A stretch of 64,000 nt of DNA from Gammaproteobacteria bacterium. GTDB taxonomy: Bacteria; Pseudomonadota; Gammaproteobacteria; Pseudomonadales; Azotimanducaceae_A. Location: NCBI GenBank assembly GCA_012960755.1, contig DUAT01000094.1, positions 124,001-188,000 of the forward strand. The letters run 5' to 3'. Numbering within the stretch: position 1 is the first letter of the stretch; every line of letters begins with the position of its first letter. The translations under genes and the position numbers were made by a program. A model generated the notes under the pieces. The model ran no database searches. It was not told the origin of the DNA and saw only the letters and a program-made list of their open reading frames with translations. Positions 1-8,726 of this stretch are shown here, piece by piece.

Positions 1-132
1 CTTGCTGACGTCGACTTTGCTCACGGTTGGAGGGTCGCGACGTTTGAAGCCACTTTGGCCCACAAAAAATGAACATGATGTCAGGCAAATTAACGTAACC
101 GATACAATTGAAAATTTTACAAGTTGTTTCAT
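1..132 (-). CDS. Lipoprotein, N-terminal part (cut by window edge)
   Basis: On the minus strand an ATG at 132 opens a frame of 44 codons without a stop that runs off the left edge of the window. The start is preceded by a good ribosome binding site (AAGGAA, about 8 bases upstream). The N-terminus is a lipoprotein signal: MKQLVK, a hydrophobic stretch, then the lipobox LTSC with the acylated Cys at residue 20. After it comes a basic stretch (FKRRDPP). It lies 28 bases after the stop of the TIR-TPR gene on the same strand, so the two are probably co-transcribed. Nothing about its function can be read from so short a piece. Confidence 0.65.
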   Translation of the reverse strand, partial: MKQLVKFSIVSVTLICLTSCSFFVGQSGFKRRDPPTVSKVDVSK

Positions 133-160
133 ATCAAAGTTTCCTTACTTCTTGTTTGTT

Positions 161-2203
161 CTAAGGGTCTGCGTCTTCTTTTTCGAATTGAGCAGACGAT
201 TCAAATAAAACATCGAAATTCGCATCGAGCTTAAGCAGCTTGCGCCCATAGCCAAGTGTTATCAAGTTGTTAAGTGTCTGGTTAGCTGTTTTGATATCGC
301 CGAGTCTTGCATAGCTGATGGTCACATAATAGACAACGTCCATATCATTTGAGGCGGTCGACATCGCGCGGTCAATAAAAATTTGAGCATTTTCTCTATC
401 ACCCAATGCTGCATAGTACGCCGCCACGTTTGCCACCGTTATGTAATCATTTGGGTCTATACCCAGCTGCCGAAGGGCGAGCTCAATGGCTTGCCGGAAG
501 TGTGGGGCATAATCACGAAGCTGGCTGACGTAATATGACTCGCCAATGAGTCCTGGGTAGATGTAATTGTCTGGTGCTATCGCATGCCCTTTTTGGTACA
601 TCTCTGCTGCCGCTTCGAATTCCCGTTGGTAGAAATAGCTGGTACCAAGGTTACCATAGATCCCTGCGATGCCAGGATCCAGTTCTGCTGCTTGTCTCCA
701 AATCACGACAGCTTGCTTATAATCGCCTAACATAAAATAAGCACTGCCAATGTTATTCAGGATGCCGCCTTCATCCGGCGCCAGAGTAGACGCAGTCTGA
801 AATGTCTCCAACGCTGGCGCAAATTCTGCCTTGCTGAACTGATGAATACCGAGCGCCTGGTAGTTTTCCCAATGATTGGGATCTACAGTGATAGCTTCTC
901 GGTACCATTTTTTGGCTTCGGTATTTGCGCCCATTCGAGCCATGGTGGCAGCAAGACCGCGCATAGCATCGGTTGAGTATGGGGCCAGCTCCAGGGAACG
1001 CTTGTAGCTATCAATGCCTTTCTGCGCCTGACCAGTTTCCCGGTAGAGCATTCCAAGCGCATTATGTACGGTGGCATCCTGCCCACCGAGCGTAAGCGCC
1101 CGATGACAATGGGTTTCTGCCAGTTGGATGTTTGTCTCAGCCCTTGAATCGAGATAAAGCCCCAGATAGGTACTGCACAACCCCGCATGTGCTGGTGCGT
1201 AACTCGGTGCTTCCTTGAGCACCCGGGAGAACCCTGTTGCAGCCGATTCCAATGCTTCCAGTGTATGGCTGCGACGCAACAGAGCGTTGGCCGCCAGGTA
1301 GGTGCGAAAAGTCTGCGGTGAAATTTCCTCATCCAGTTGTGACAATGCGTCTGTTGATAACCCGAGACTAATTAACAAATCGCCAGTTTGAGTACGTGCT
1401 GCGGTCGAAAGATTGTTTGGCAGTGATGGGATCTGCCAGGTTTCGATTGAGGCTCCATCCCGGTCGACTAAGCGGGATATGAGTACATCGTCGACAATCT
1501 CTCCCTGTAGCGTGTAGTCGGCTTGCGGTGCTGGTCCATCGGAGACCCGAACCACCAGATTAGGACTGGTCGCCAGTAAACGCTGTATTTCGTATTCCAG
1601 TCCTGATGAAGCTTCAGAATCCGATGCGATCGGCTCAATGACCAGGTTAATGGCCTCGGTTTCGGATTCAGTTTGATACCGCCAGCTGATAGCCAGTGAA
1701 AACACCAGCCCGATCATGAGCATCAGGTAAACTGGCAATTTGCTACGAGCTGGTCTGCTTGGATTCAAAGCTACCGGTGTGGATCTGACGGTTGCGGTCA
1801 CGGCCACTAGAAGGTGATCTAGATAACGCGGGTCCTTATCGCGGTGAAGCGCCTGTATACTACTTAACCCCACCTGTAGGTCGGTGGTGAGCTGTGTATC
1901 TTCCAGGTAGACCGGTAAGATGTCTTTGCTTTGGTCAAGCGCATAATTAATTTCACCGCTGCAGTGGTCTGACACAAGTGAGGCTTTGGAGATATAAAAC
2001 AGGACCCGGGTTGCTCTCTTAATCGCTTCGCCAACCTCGGTGCGCCAGATTCTGCCTGCTGATATCCCCTCGTCATACCAGATATTGACACCTTGTTCAC
2101 GCAACCAGGTTAGTTCCGGGTAGACAATCCCCTCATTTGCATGGGCATAACATACAAAAACATAAGGATCATCTCCCATGTAGGCTGGAAATGGTTTTTC
2201 CAA
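161..2203 (-). CDS. TIR domain - transmembrane - TPR protein
   Basis: The predicted protein has 680 residues. Residues about 12-135 form a TIR domain: a first strand YVFVCYAH, the box WYDEGISAG at 42-50, and SDHCSGEINYAL, where Glu84 sits at the position of the catalytic Glu of NAD-cleaving TIR domains. One membrane segment follows at about 155-173. Then comes a region resembling the TolB/FlgO-like domain (about 185-270), and at least eight tetratricopeptide repeats fill about 290-660. The start is TTG, chosen because AGGAGGGAG lies just upstream; the Met at residue 9 is an alternative. Similar TIR/cyclase-regulator-TPR architectures are usually annotated as signalling proteins. Whether this TIR cleaves NAD (a defence role) or only mediates binding cannot be told. 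A lipoprotein gene follows on the same strand. Confidence 0.85.
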   Translation of the reverse strand: MEKPFPAYMGDDPYVFVCYAHANEGIVYPELTWLREQGVNIWYDEGISAGRIWRTEVGEAIKRATRVLFYISKASLVSDHCSGEINYALDQSKDILPVYLEDTQLTTDLQVGLSSIQALHRDKDPRYLDHLLVAVTATVRSTPVALNPSRPARSKLPVYLMLMIGLVFSLAISWRYQTESETEAINLVIEPIASDSEASSGLEYEIQRLLATSPNLVVRVSDGPAPQADYTLQGEIVDDVLISRLVDRDGASIETWQIPSLPNNLSTAARTQTGDLLISLGLSTDALSQLDEEISPQTFRTYLAANALLRRSHTLEALESAATGFSRVLKEAPSYAPAHAGLCSTYLGLYLDSRAETNIQLAETHCHRALTLGGQDATVHNALGMLYRETGQAQKGIDSYKRSLELAPYSTDAMRGLAATMARMGANTEAKKWYREAITVDPNHWENYQALGIHQFSKAEFAPALETFQTASTLAPDEGGILNNIGSAYFMLGDYKQAVVIWRQAAELDPGIAGIYGNLGTSYFYQREFEAAAEMYQKGHAIAPDNYIYPGLIGESYYVSQLRDYAPHFRQAIELALRQLGIDPNDYITVANVAAYYAALGDRENAQIFIDRAMSTASNDMDVVYYVTISYARLGDIKTANQTLNNLITLGYGRKLLKLDANFDVLFESSAQFEKEDADP

Positions 2204-2456
2204 TCACTCCCTCCTACGCGTTCTCCAGATGCCCGCACATAGTCTAACCAGAAGGCAGGGGACTGACAAATAAGCAGCGCCCAGCCAACCTCGTCAGCTT
2301 CTCTTTCCGGTTCAATGTGTTTATCACCGCCTTGTTGACGTCGATGTGAAGATAACAAGGTTTCACGAGCGACCTATAATTCTGGCTGAGGTTCGACCAT
2401 TCCGGGAGCCGAACAACGTAACCGATGTGGCAGGCCAGAGCTCCGCAAATGCGCCC

Positions 2457-3419
2457 TCATACTCGCATTTCAGCGATCACAGCAAAGGGGCCTGCATTAT
2501 TTTCATGGCCCATAAAGAAGGCTTCATTCACAGACAGCGACTCGCTCTCGACGAAGTCAGCCAGAACCTTCTTGTAGTTGTTGGCAAAGGGTAGGCTAAA
2601 GCCAAAGCCTTCATTCGTATAATCGAGAGCTTTCTTACCGACAGCGCTTTTACCCAGGTTTACCAACCTGTCAGCGTAGAAATCGGCAAGCAGTATACTC
2701 CCAGGTGCTGCGCGATCGCGTACGTCCTGCATTGTTTTGCGTACGTCGGACTCTGACAGGTAAAGAGTGACACCTTCCCATAGAAAGAGCGTCTTCCTGG
2801 ATCTGTCATAACCTGCTTCCTGTAACTTATCGAAAGCACTCTCCTTGCTGAAGTCAACGGCTATGTAACGCACGTTGTCGCTTTGAATACCTGCCTTACT
2901 CAATGCCGCGCGTTTATGCTCTTGTACAATTGCCTGATCTATTTCAAAAGTCAGCCCTTTGTGTAGAAAGATGCCATAAGCCCGGGTGTCGTAACCAGCC
3001 CCCATCACAACGAACTGTTCCGTCTCGGTAAGCCGTTGTTCGATGATGCGGTCAAAATATAATGTGCGCGTAGTGACAAGGTCTTGAAGGCCTTCCTTGC
3101 CCTCCTGGGGTACCCGTGGATATAGGAAGAGCTTTCCGGAAATCTTGTATTTCAACCACAATGGGAACAGGGCAAGCCATAGCCCAAATAATGAGGTGTT
3201 GGGAAGCACAGCAGCCAGGTCAGCCGTTGCCTTGTCGAGGCGAAGGTCAAATACATGCATGGCCCAGCGGCCGTTAATCACTTCGACTGCGGTCTGTGAT
3301 ATACCGAGTTTTTTACTTATCACCATCTGTCGGTAGCCGACCAGGATGATGCCGAGGATGGCGAGAGGGATAAACAAGATCTGTACTAACACAAATACGG
3401 CAAGGCTGATGATGGACAT
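2457..3419 (-). CDS. Class I SAM-dependent methyltransferase (leucine carboxyl methyltransferase-like family)
   Basis: The 320-residue protein has one N-terminal membrane segment (about 5-28) and then a methyltransferase domain of the LCM/TIGR00027 type. The SAM-binding motif is VVMGAGYDTRAYG at 137-149, the acidic residue binding the ribose is in FEIDQ near 160, and the characteristic LFLWEGVTLYL is at 211-221. Family members are usually about 270-300 residues, so the membrane anchor accounts for the extra length. The substrate is unknown; many relatives act on polyketides or small carboxylates. The gene is divergent from the neighbouring PhyH oxygenase, sharing a 149-base intergenic region. 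Confidence 0.8.
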   Translation of the reverse strand: MSIISLAVFVLVQILFIPLAILGIILVGYRQMVISKKLGISQTAVEVINGRWAMHVFDLRLDKATADLAAVLPNTSLFGLWLALFPLWLKYKISGKLFLYPRVPQEGKEGLQDLVTTRTLYFDRIIEQRLTETEQFVVMGAGYDTRAYGIFLHKGLTFEIDQAIVQEHKRAALSKAGIQSDNVRYIAVDFSKESAFDKLQEAGYDRSRKTLFLWEGVTLYLSESDVRKTMQDVRDRAAPGSILLADFYADRLVNLGKSAVGKKALDYTNEGFGFSLPFANNYKKVLADFVESESLSVNEAFFMGHENNAGPFAVIAEMRV

Positions 3420-3513
3420 TGGTTCTGATTCTTCTCTAAGATTGAGCTTTCGAAATTTCCTGCATACTACACTTTTTTTGAGGAGTCACTTTGATTGCGC
3501 TGTTGATCAGTTA

Positions 3514-3542
3514 TTGGTCAATCATTACTTTCACGCTAAAAT
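3514..3542 (+). promoter_or_regulatory. Possible sigma-70 promoter of the first PhyH gene
   Basis: TTGGTC and TAAAAT are separated by exactly 17 bases. The -10 element matches the consensus at five of six positions, the -35 only at three. Transcription would start about 20 bases before the ATG at 3569, leaving room for the AGGAAA ribosome binding site. Confidence 0.4.
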
Positions 3543-3568
3543 GTGAGAATCACGAGGAAACGTAGATT

Positions 3569-4450
3569 ATGAACCGCTTCAATAAAGAAGACTACGTACG
3601 CCGCGTCGCTTCGTTACGGCCGCCCTTACCGCTCACGCATGGTATAGAACTTACCGGGGTAGACGTGGAACGCGTGAGCCACGCTGTTGCTGACGTCGCA
3701 AGTAAGGGCTACGCGATTGTCCCGGAATTTCTGTCTCCCAGTTGGCTGGCGCGCGTCAGGGAAGAAATGGAGCCGATCTTCGCCATGACCGGCGAACGGG
3801 ACACGAGTCGCGGTGGTCGTTACCAGGGCATTCAGACAGTACATGTTCACAATCTCTTCGCGAAAACCCGTGCCACAGATGAGATTGCGATCGATCCGCT
3901 ATTGTTGAAAATCATCGAAGGCGTGCTGGGACCGCTGTTTCAGTTATCGGTGGCCACAGCCATGTGCCCTGATCCCGGTGTGCATCCGCAAGGTCTGCAT
4001 CAGGACGATGGTCACTATCCGCTGCCACGACCACGTCCCCCGTTTATTGCCAACACCTTGATTGCCCTCGATGATTTCACCGCGTTCAACGGGGCCACCA
4101 GAATCGTACCGGGTAGTCACCTGTGGACCAGACAGGTTGAGCAGGATGTGGAAGTGTCGCTGGCTGAAATGAGTGCTGGATCGTTGCTCGTATTTGATGG
4201 TGCCTTATGGCATGCCGGTGGTGGAAATACGACGAAGGATCAGCGTCGCCGATCTATTAATTTCAACTTCAACCTTTCCTGGCTTCGTCAACAGGAGAAT
4301 CAATACATAGGCATTCCCCGTGAAATATGGCTGGCGATGCCTGAGTGTTTGCAGCGCCTGCTGGGGTTTCAGAAAGTCAACTTCCTGTATGGCAGCGTTG
4401 ATTACACTGATCCCCTGGTTTATTTCACTGAGCACCCTCCAGTTTTATAA
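3569..4450 (+). CDS. Phytanoyl-CoA dioxygenase (PhyH) family protein
   Basis: This 293-residue protein belongs to the Fe(II)/2-oxoglutarate oxygenases of the PhyH family. The first two iron ligands are His144 and Asp146 in LHQDDGHYP, and the distal His is His215 in LWHAGGG. The typical GATRIVPGSH strand lies at 175-184. The family hydroxylates acyl-CoAs, ectoine and many small molecules; the substrate here cannot be inferred. The start has a good AGGAAA site upstream. The gene stands alone, divergent from the methyltransferase. It is one of three PhyH genes in the window (also 29640 and 60502), which differ considerably from one another. Confidence 0.85.
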   Translation: MNRFNKEDYVRRVASLRPPLPLTHGIELTGVDVERVSHAVADVASKGYAIVPEFLSPSWLARVREEMEPIFAMTGERDTSRGGRYQGIQTVHVHNLFAKTRATDEIAIDPLLLKIIEGVLGPLFQLSVATAMCPDPGVHPQGLHQDDGHYPLPRPRPPFIANTLIALDDFTAFNGATRIVPGSHLWTRQVEQDVEVSLAEMSAGSLLVFDGALWHAGGGNTTKDQRRRSINFNFNLSWLRQQENQYIGIPREIWLAMPECLQRLLGFQKVNFLYGSVDYTDPLVYFTEHPPVL

Positions 4451-4545
4451 TACAAGCTGCCTGACCTTCCCTATTCCGGGTAATACAATGGGAAGATCAA
4501 AAATGGACACGAAACGATCTGACGAGTGGTGGGCGTGGGCATTGA

Positions 4546-4719
4546 GAAATACCAAAGACTTCAGCCAGGGCATCATGGCCTGTTGGTCATCTTGCACCCT
4601 GCGACCCGCTCTGGCAGGCAAGGTTTGCAATCATTCTGGATCCTAATGGAAACCACATCGGTCTCCATAGCCCCAGAGATTGTGATGTGGACCGACAACG
4701 GGAAACGGGCGATGCATAA
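4546..4719 (+). pseudogene. Remnant of a VOC (glyoxalase/dioxygenase) protein C-terminus
   Basis: One plus-strand frame reads PVGHLAPCDPLWQARFAIIL and then DPNGNHIGLHSPRD before a TAA at 4717-4719. This matches the last strand pair of VOC-superfamily proteins, where DPDGN-x-IEL carries a metal-ligand position. No start codon or N-terminal half is present and a stop lies just upstream at 4543. I read it as the tail of a decayed gene in the 750-base gene-poor stretch 4451-5204. Confidence 0.45.
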
Positions 4720-4811
4720 CGCGCGCTTGCAAGGGCGAGCCCACACTGAAAAAAATGAGGTGCTCTGGTCTAGGTATCCTGCGCGAAACATGTAACGGAG
4801 CGAAAAGCGTT

Positions 4812-5042
4812 TTACGAGGTGGCCAAATCGATCAGAAGATTTGTCAATTCAGAAGCGCTCGAAAAGAAGGGCGAGTGATCAGTGTCCAAAGGGAGGACCT
4901 TTTCGCATTTGTGAGGCGACAGCTCAATCCATTTATCTACCTCCTCCTCCTCACGCCAGCTGTTAACGCGTCGAACACAACGACTGCAAACATGATAGTA
5001 ACCGCCGTCTGGGTCTACGAGATGAGCACGTGGATAAGTCAT
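4812..5042 (-). pseudogene. Remnant of an IS200/IS605-like (Y1, REP-associated type) transposase
   Basis: On the minus strand a frame begins MTYPRAHLVDPDGGYYHVCS followed by RCVRRV. This is the recognisable N-terminus of a class of single-strand HUH (Y1_Tnp/RAYT-like) transposases, which normally continue for more than 250 residues with an HxH motif. Here the homology ends after about 28 residues and passes into unrelated sequence, stopping after about 76. The HUH motif and catalytic Tyr are missing, so it cannot be active. It marks this gene-poor stretch as an old insertion site. Confidence 0.5.
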
Positions 5043-5204
5043 GTTGAGGAGATTAGTCGAACGGCTGATGTTGTGATGCAAGCAAAAGCGGGAAAAGGGG
5101 TAGGCAATCAGTGATGCGGCTTGTAGGACAATCGACTTATGTTGGCTGTCCACGATTCCTTGTGTCCGCGATTCCTTCTCGAATTCTCGCGAATTTTCGT
5201 TGTT

Positions 5205-6102
5205 TTACTCCAGCTGCCTCTTCCTATCTGGGTTCTGCCTCGCCAATATCGTGTCATTCGCAGAAGCGGCAATGCGCCTGGCGAGTTCGTCCAGGTCACG
5301 GCCAATGAACCTGTCATCGACCCAGAATTTTCGATCGAGTGCGCCATCACTGATTCGCACCTCAACTCGTATGTCGTCACCCTCGGCGAAAAGTCTGGCT
5401 TCCAACAACATATCCGCTTGTAACGCTTGCGCCACTTCTCGCAGAGATCCGCGATTGTCCTTGAATTGAAGGGCGCTGGTGCTGGATACGACGCCCAGGC
5501 TTCCAAGTTGTACCAACTCTGCGGTTACTCTCTGCGTCAAACGGCTAGCCATGATTTGATGAGGCTTATCAGATGAAGGCACCTGGAAGGGTAATACTGC
5601 GACTGTAGTTTCAGAAATAGTATTTGGCTTGGCTTGTCCCAACGTCAATTCGCCAGGCAGCTATCATAATGCCCAATATCACCATTAATGCAATGCTCAG
5701 AGCAATGAATCGGGAAAATGTAACTGGTAGCCCGACGGCTATTTGGTCTTGTTGCGGCAGTGGTTGTCTCGAATCACGCATAACAAACCTGGGAGAGTAA
5801 CCACCTTTAGGTAGTTCGATGATAACGACATCCTCGCTGTGACTGGTGTAGTAATCCTGTAGCTTGGCGCGTAAACGACCGGCTTCAACCCGGACGATTG
5901 AATCAATTCGCGGATCGTATTGTTCATCCCGGTCAAAGACTTCTACGCCGATAACGTACTCTTTCAGTCGACCGGCTTCACCTGCGAGCGCCTGTTCAAC
6001 GACAAACTGCAGGAAGCGACTGATACGGATCGAGTTTACAAAAGTCGTATTCGAGAGAAGCTTCTTGAGTTGGTTCTCGATCTCATCACGTGTCGGTGTC
6101 AT
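5205..6102 (-). pseudogene. Frameshifted DNA-binding/TolB-like regulator
   Basis: Two overlapping minus-strand frames together make one protein. The first (6102 down to about 5625, 163 residues) has a conserved N-terminal domain with RISRFLQFVVEQALAG, RLKEYVIGVEVFDR, YDPRIDSIVRVEAGRLRAKL and ELPKGGYSPRF. This domain starts many proteobacterial winged-helix, cyclase-like and TPR regulators. A membrane segment follows (about 131-150). The second frame (from about 5640 to 5205) continues with TVAVLPFQ, a TolB/FlgO-like domain. The break lies at about 5622-5638, near AGCCAAGCCAAA, where the frame must move by one base. I see no classical slippery heptamer, so I call it a disrupted gene. Relatives often carry a long TPR tail, which is absent here. 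It faces a cytochrome c gene across three octamer boxes. Confidence 0.7.
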
Positions 6103-6125
6103 GCGTTAAGTATCCCACACTCCAG

Positions 6126-6175
6126 CTAACGTCAGAAATGCCGGTAAGACGTTAGTAACGGTTACATCTAACGTC
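6126..6175. promoter_or_regulatory. Triple CTAACGTC box, probable operator
   Basis: The octamer CTAACGTC occurs at 6126-6133, inverted (GACGTTAG) at 6148-6155, and again direct at 6168-6175. All three copies are exact. The starts are 22 and 20 bases apart, about two helical turns, so a dimer or tandem protein could bind one face. The boxes lie between the divergent regulator pseudogene (start 6102) and the cytochrome c gene (start 6247). An operator bound by that regulator is the natural reading, but this is inference. Confidence 0.5.
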
Positions 6176-6246
6176 CGGTGCCTTGATAGCCGTTGATTCT
6201 TTGCAGATGCTTTGACACGGACTCATCGTCACAAAGGTAGAACATC

Positions 6247-6930
6247 ATGGCTATAGGTGTCATAAGTGCACTCACTGAACCCTTGCGATTACTGGTTAAA
6301 ACGGGCTCGTTTGTGGTATTGCTTATCAACGGGTCAATGATCCAGGCAGGTGGTTGGGCAACAGCTGTCTTAGATGAACTCCCTGAGTTCGCGGTACGAG
6401 GTGAACCTGTCAATGTCACGTTCACTCTAAGACAACATGGTATTGCGCCACTTAAGAATCTGAAAATTCACATTGTTGCGAAGAACAAAACCCGCGGCGA
6501 AATCCTCAACCTTACCGTCAATGAATTAGCAGACGGTATCTATACCAGTGATCTTGATTTCCCGTCGCTTGGAACCTGGGACTGGGAAATAAAGACTGAT
6601 TGGCCAGGGCCATCGGAGATGCCTCCAATCGAAGTGGTTGAATTTGCAAGCGAGTCTATGCATCAGACCAGCAGCTATCAGCGAGGTGCCAGGCTATTTA
6701 TTACCAAGGGTTGTATAACCTGTCATAAAAATGCTCGCGTCCAATCAGGCAATGTAAGATCTCTTCAGATAGGAATTGATTTGACAAGCTACAAAGCGAG
6801 CGCGAAATTTCTTCATCTTTGGTTGACTGACCCAAAGGCGGTTAAACCAGAAAGTACCATGCCTGATCAAGACCTCAATAGAGACGAAATTATTGCATTA
6901 ACGTCCTTATTTACTGAGGAGAAGTTTTAA
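6247..6930 (+). CDS. Exported c-type cytochrome with N-terminal beta domain
   Basis: The 227-residue protein has a hydrophobic N-terminal segment (about 14-36) acting as signal or anchor. A beta-sandwich region at about 45-130 resembles the FixH/YtkA-like fold (RGEPVNVTFTLRQHG, DGIYTSDLDFPSLGTWDWEI). A single mono-haem cytochrome c domain follows, with CITCH at 156-160 and the probable axial Met205 in STMPDQ. It would sit in the periplasm and carry electrons; the partner is unknown. It is alone in its transcription unit and divergent from the frameshifted regulator. Confidence 0.75.
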   Translation: MAIGVISALTEPLRLLVKTGSFVVLLINGSMIQAGGWATAVLDELPEFAVRGEPVNVTFTLRQHGIAPLKNLKIHIVAKNKTRGEILNLTVNELADGIYTSDLDFPSLGTWDWEIKTDWPGPSEMPPIEVVEFASESMHQTSSYQRGARLFITKGCITCHKNARVQSGNVRSLQIGIDLTSYKASAKFLHLWLTDPKAVKPESTMPDQDLNRDEIIALTSLFTEEKF

Positions 6931-7430
6931 CGTGCGAACGGCAGTAGCCACTTATATCCCTTGATCCCCTGTCAACAAGGTTCGGGTAGGTGTTGACTAT
7001 GCTTCGCGACCGTGGATATCAAATATCGAAGTCATTAGGTGGACCCTTCAGGGCATTCTGATGGCCACGTTTTCGTCGTTGACGAGGAATCACTTCGTCT
7101 CGACGAATCTTTTTGCCTCATCGATATCGTGTTGCTGTAGATGTCCATCAGACAGTGACTCGGTATCACCACCAAGCACTAAGCCTGCTCTGATATCTTT
7201 CTGTGGTAACTGGTGTAGGAAAATGACCCGGTCGCTTGTAAGTAATCGCTACTTGTTGGATGTCCTGTTCTCTGTGTTCTCTATTTTCCTTGCTGGATGT
7301 CCGCAATCGGTTGTAGTTGCCCACTGTCTGCCAAAGGACGTAGACTGGCGAAACTGATTTTTTACTCAGCTTTTTGTTCAAGCTGGGGTGCGAGTAATAA
7401 ATTAGCATCATTCTCAATGGGGATCTGGCT
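6931..7430. other. Intergenic stretch without a convincing gene
   Basis: Five hundred bases separate the cytochrome c gene from the efflux operon. Short frames on both strands lack ribosome binding sites and recognisable domains. The minus strand holds a protein-like stretch at about 7080-7240 (LPQKDIRAGLVLGGDTESL, then HDIDEAKRFVETK and a stop), which may be a gene remnant. I could not assign it. The last bases (GGGGA at about 7419-7423) are the ribosome binding site of the next gene. Confidence 0.4.
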
Positions 7431-8675
7431 TTGAATGACAAGCGTGAATTGCTTGGCGAATTGCAGATAGATGCTGCACAGCGCGAAGTACGGTCGCATG
7501 TCCCAAGATTATTGGTCACGGGTATCGGCGCTATTGTGTTGGCGCTTGCGGCCTGGTTTTGGCTGCTTCCCGATCATCAGCCAATTATGGTTGCAGTGGC
7601 CAAGGCAGAAAATGCTGGCGTGGGCCGCCCGGTAGAGAAAAATACGGTGTTGGATGCCAGCGGCTATGTAACGGCACGTAGAAAGGCAACTGTCTCCTCA
7701 AAGTTCACCGGCAAAGTGGTGGAGGTATTTGTTGAAGAGGGCGTTGTTGTTACCGCCAATCAATTGTTGGCCAGGTTGGATAATAGCAGCCAACTGGCGC
7801 AATTCAATTTGGCCGAGGCGCAAATAAAAGCCACTCAATCGCGTTTGGCAGAGATTCGTGTTTTGTTGCAGGAGGCGCGACTTGCACTAACCCGAACAGT
7901 TGAATTGTCGGCGAAAAATCTCGCCAGCCAGGCCGATCTTGATCGAACCCGGCTCGCAGTTGCCGCTTTGGCGGCTCGGCTTGCAGCGCTGCACACGGAG
8001 GTAGAGGTTGGCCGTAGTCAACTTGAAGTTCAGCAGCAATTTTTGGACGACACAGAGATTCGTGCGCCTTTTGGTGGCGTGGTAATCGCGAAGTCGGCTC
8101 AACCAGGAGAGATGATTTCACCGATATCTGCAGGAGGCGGATTCACACGAACTGGAATTTGCACCATCGTCGACATGGACTCTCTGGAAATAGAGGTGGA
8201 TGTGAATGAATCCTATATCAATCGGGTAACTTCCGGTCAGCCGGTGACAGCGACGCTGAATTCCTATCAGGATTGGAAAATACCAGCCAGGGTGATCACC
8301 ATTATCCCCACAGCAGATCGCAACAAGGCCACCGTCAGGGTACGGATTGCGTTTCTGCAAACTGATGCGCGAATCCTTCCAGATATGGGGGTGAAAGTGT
8401 CTTTTATGGAAGAGCCGGAAGTGTTGCAAGATCCCGGTGAGCAACTCGTGGGTGTGTTTGTACCAGCCAGTTCACTTGCCACTATCGCGGATAATCCTGT
8501 GGTGTTCGTTGTCAGCAATGATATGGTTGAAGTTCGCCGTGTCACGGTGGGTCAGCAGAGTGGCAGTTCCAGGAATATCATTTCCGGGCTAAAACCCGGC
8601 GAGATGATTGTTGAAAATCTCAGCGATGAACTCTCTGACGTCCTGACTGAAGGTCGGGCAGTTCAGATCCAGTAG
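7431..8675 (+). CDS. Periplasmic adaptor (HlyD/RND-MFP family) of a MacAB-like exporter
   Basis: The 414-residue membrane fusion protein has one N-terminal membrane segment (about 27-46). It then has the first half of a biotinyl-lipoyl domain (VLDASGYVTARRKATVSSKF, GKVVEVFVEEGVVV), a long helical hairpin rich in Ala, Leu and Arg (about 130-205), the second lipoyl half (IRAPFGGVVI), and a beta-barrel plus membrane-proximal domain. The start is TTG, set by a GGGGA site 7 bases upstream. It heads a four-gene run with an ATPase and two permeases, so it should link the inner membrane transporter to the periplasm or an outer membrane partner. No TolC-like gene is nearby. Confidence 0.88.
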   Translation: MNDKRELLGELQIDAAQREVRSHVPRLLVTGIGAIVLALAAWFWLLPDHQPIMVAVAKAENAGVGRPVEKNTVLDASGYVTARRKATVSSKFTGKVVEVFVEEGVVVTANQLLARLDNSSQLAQFNLAEAQIKATQSRLAEIRVLLQEARLALTRTVELSAKNLASQADLDRTRLAVAALAARLAALHTEVEVGRSQLEVQQQFLDDTEIRAPFGGVVIAKSAQPGEMISPISAGGGFTRTGICTIVDMDSLEIEVDVNESYINRVTSGQPVTATLNSYQDWKIPARVITIIPTADRNKATVRVRIAFLQTDARILPDMGVKVSFMEEPEVLQDPGEQLVGVFVPASSLATIADNPVVFVVSNDMVEVRRVTVGQQSGSSRNIISGLKPGEMIVENLSDELSDVLTEGRAVQIQ

Positions 8676-8703
8676 ACTGATCCAGAAGACTGATCCAGAA
8701 GAC
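8675..8703 (+). repeat. Tandem 13-bp duplication after the adaptor gene
   Basis: GACTGATCCAGAA occurs at 8675-8687 and 8688-8700 and begins a third time (GAC). A related AGATCCAGTA precedes it, overlapping the stop codon. It fills much of the 51-base gap before the ATPase gene. Confidence 0.85.
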
Positions 8704-8726
8704 AATACCCATAACAGGATATAGCG

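Noticed and set aside
5600..5660. Programmed frameshift in the regulator
   Set aside because: No slippery heptamer or following pseudoknot was seen; a plain one-base change is simpler.
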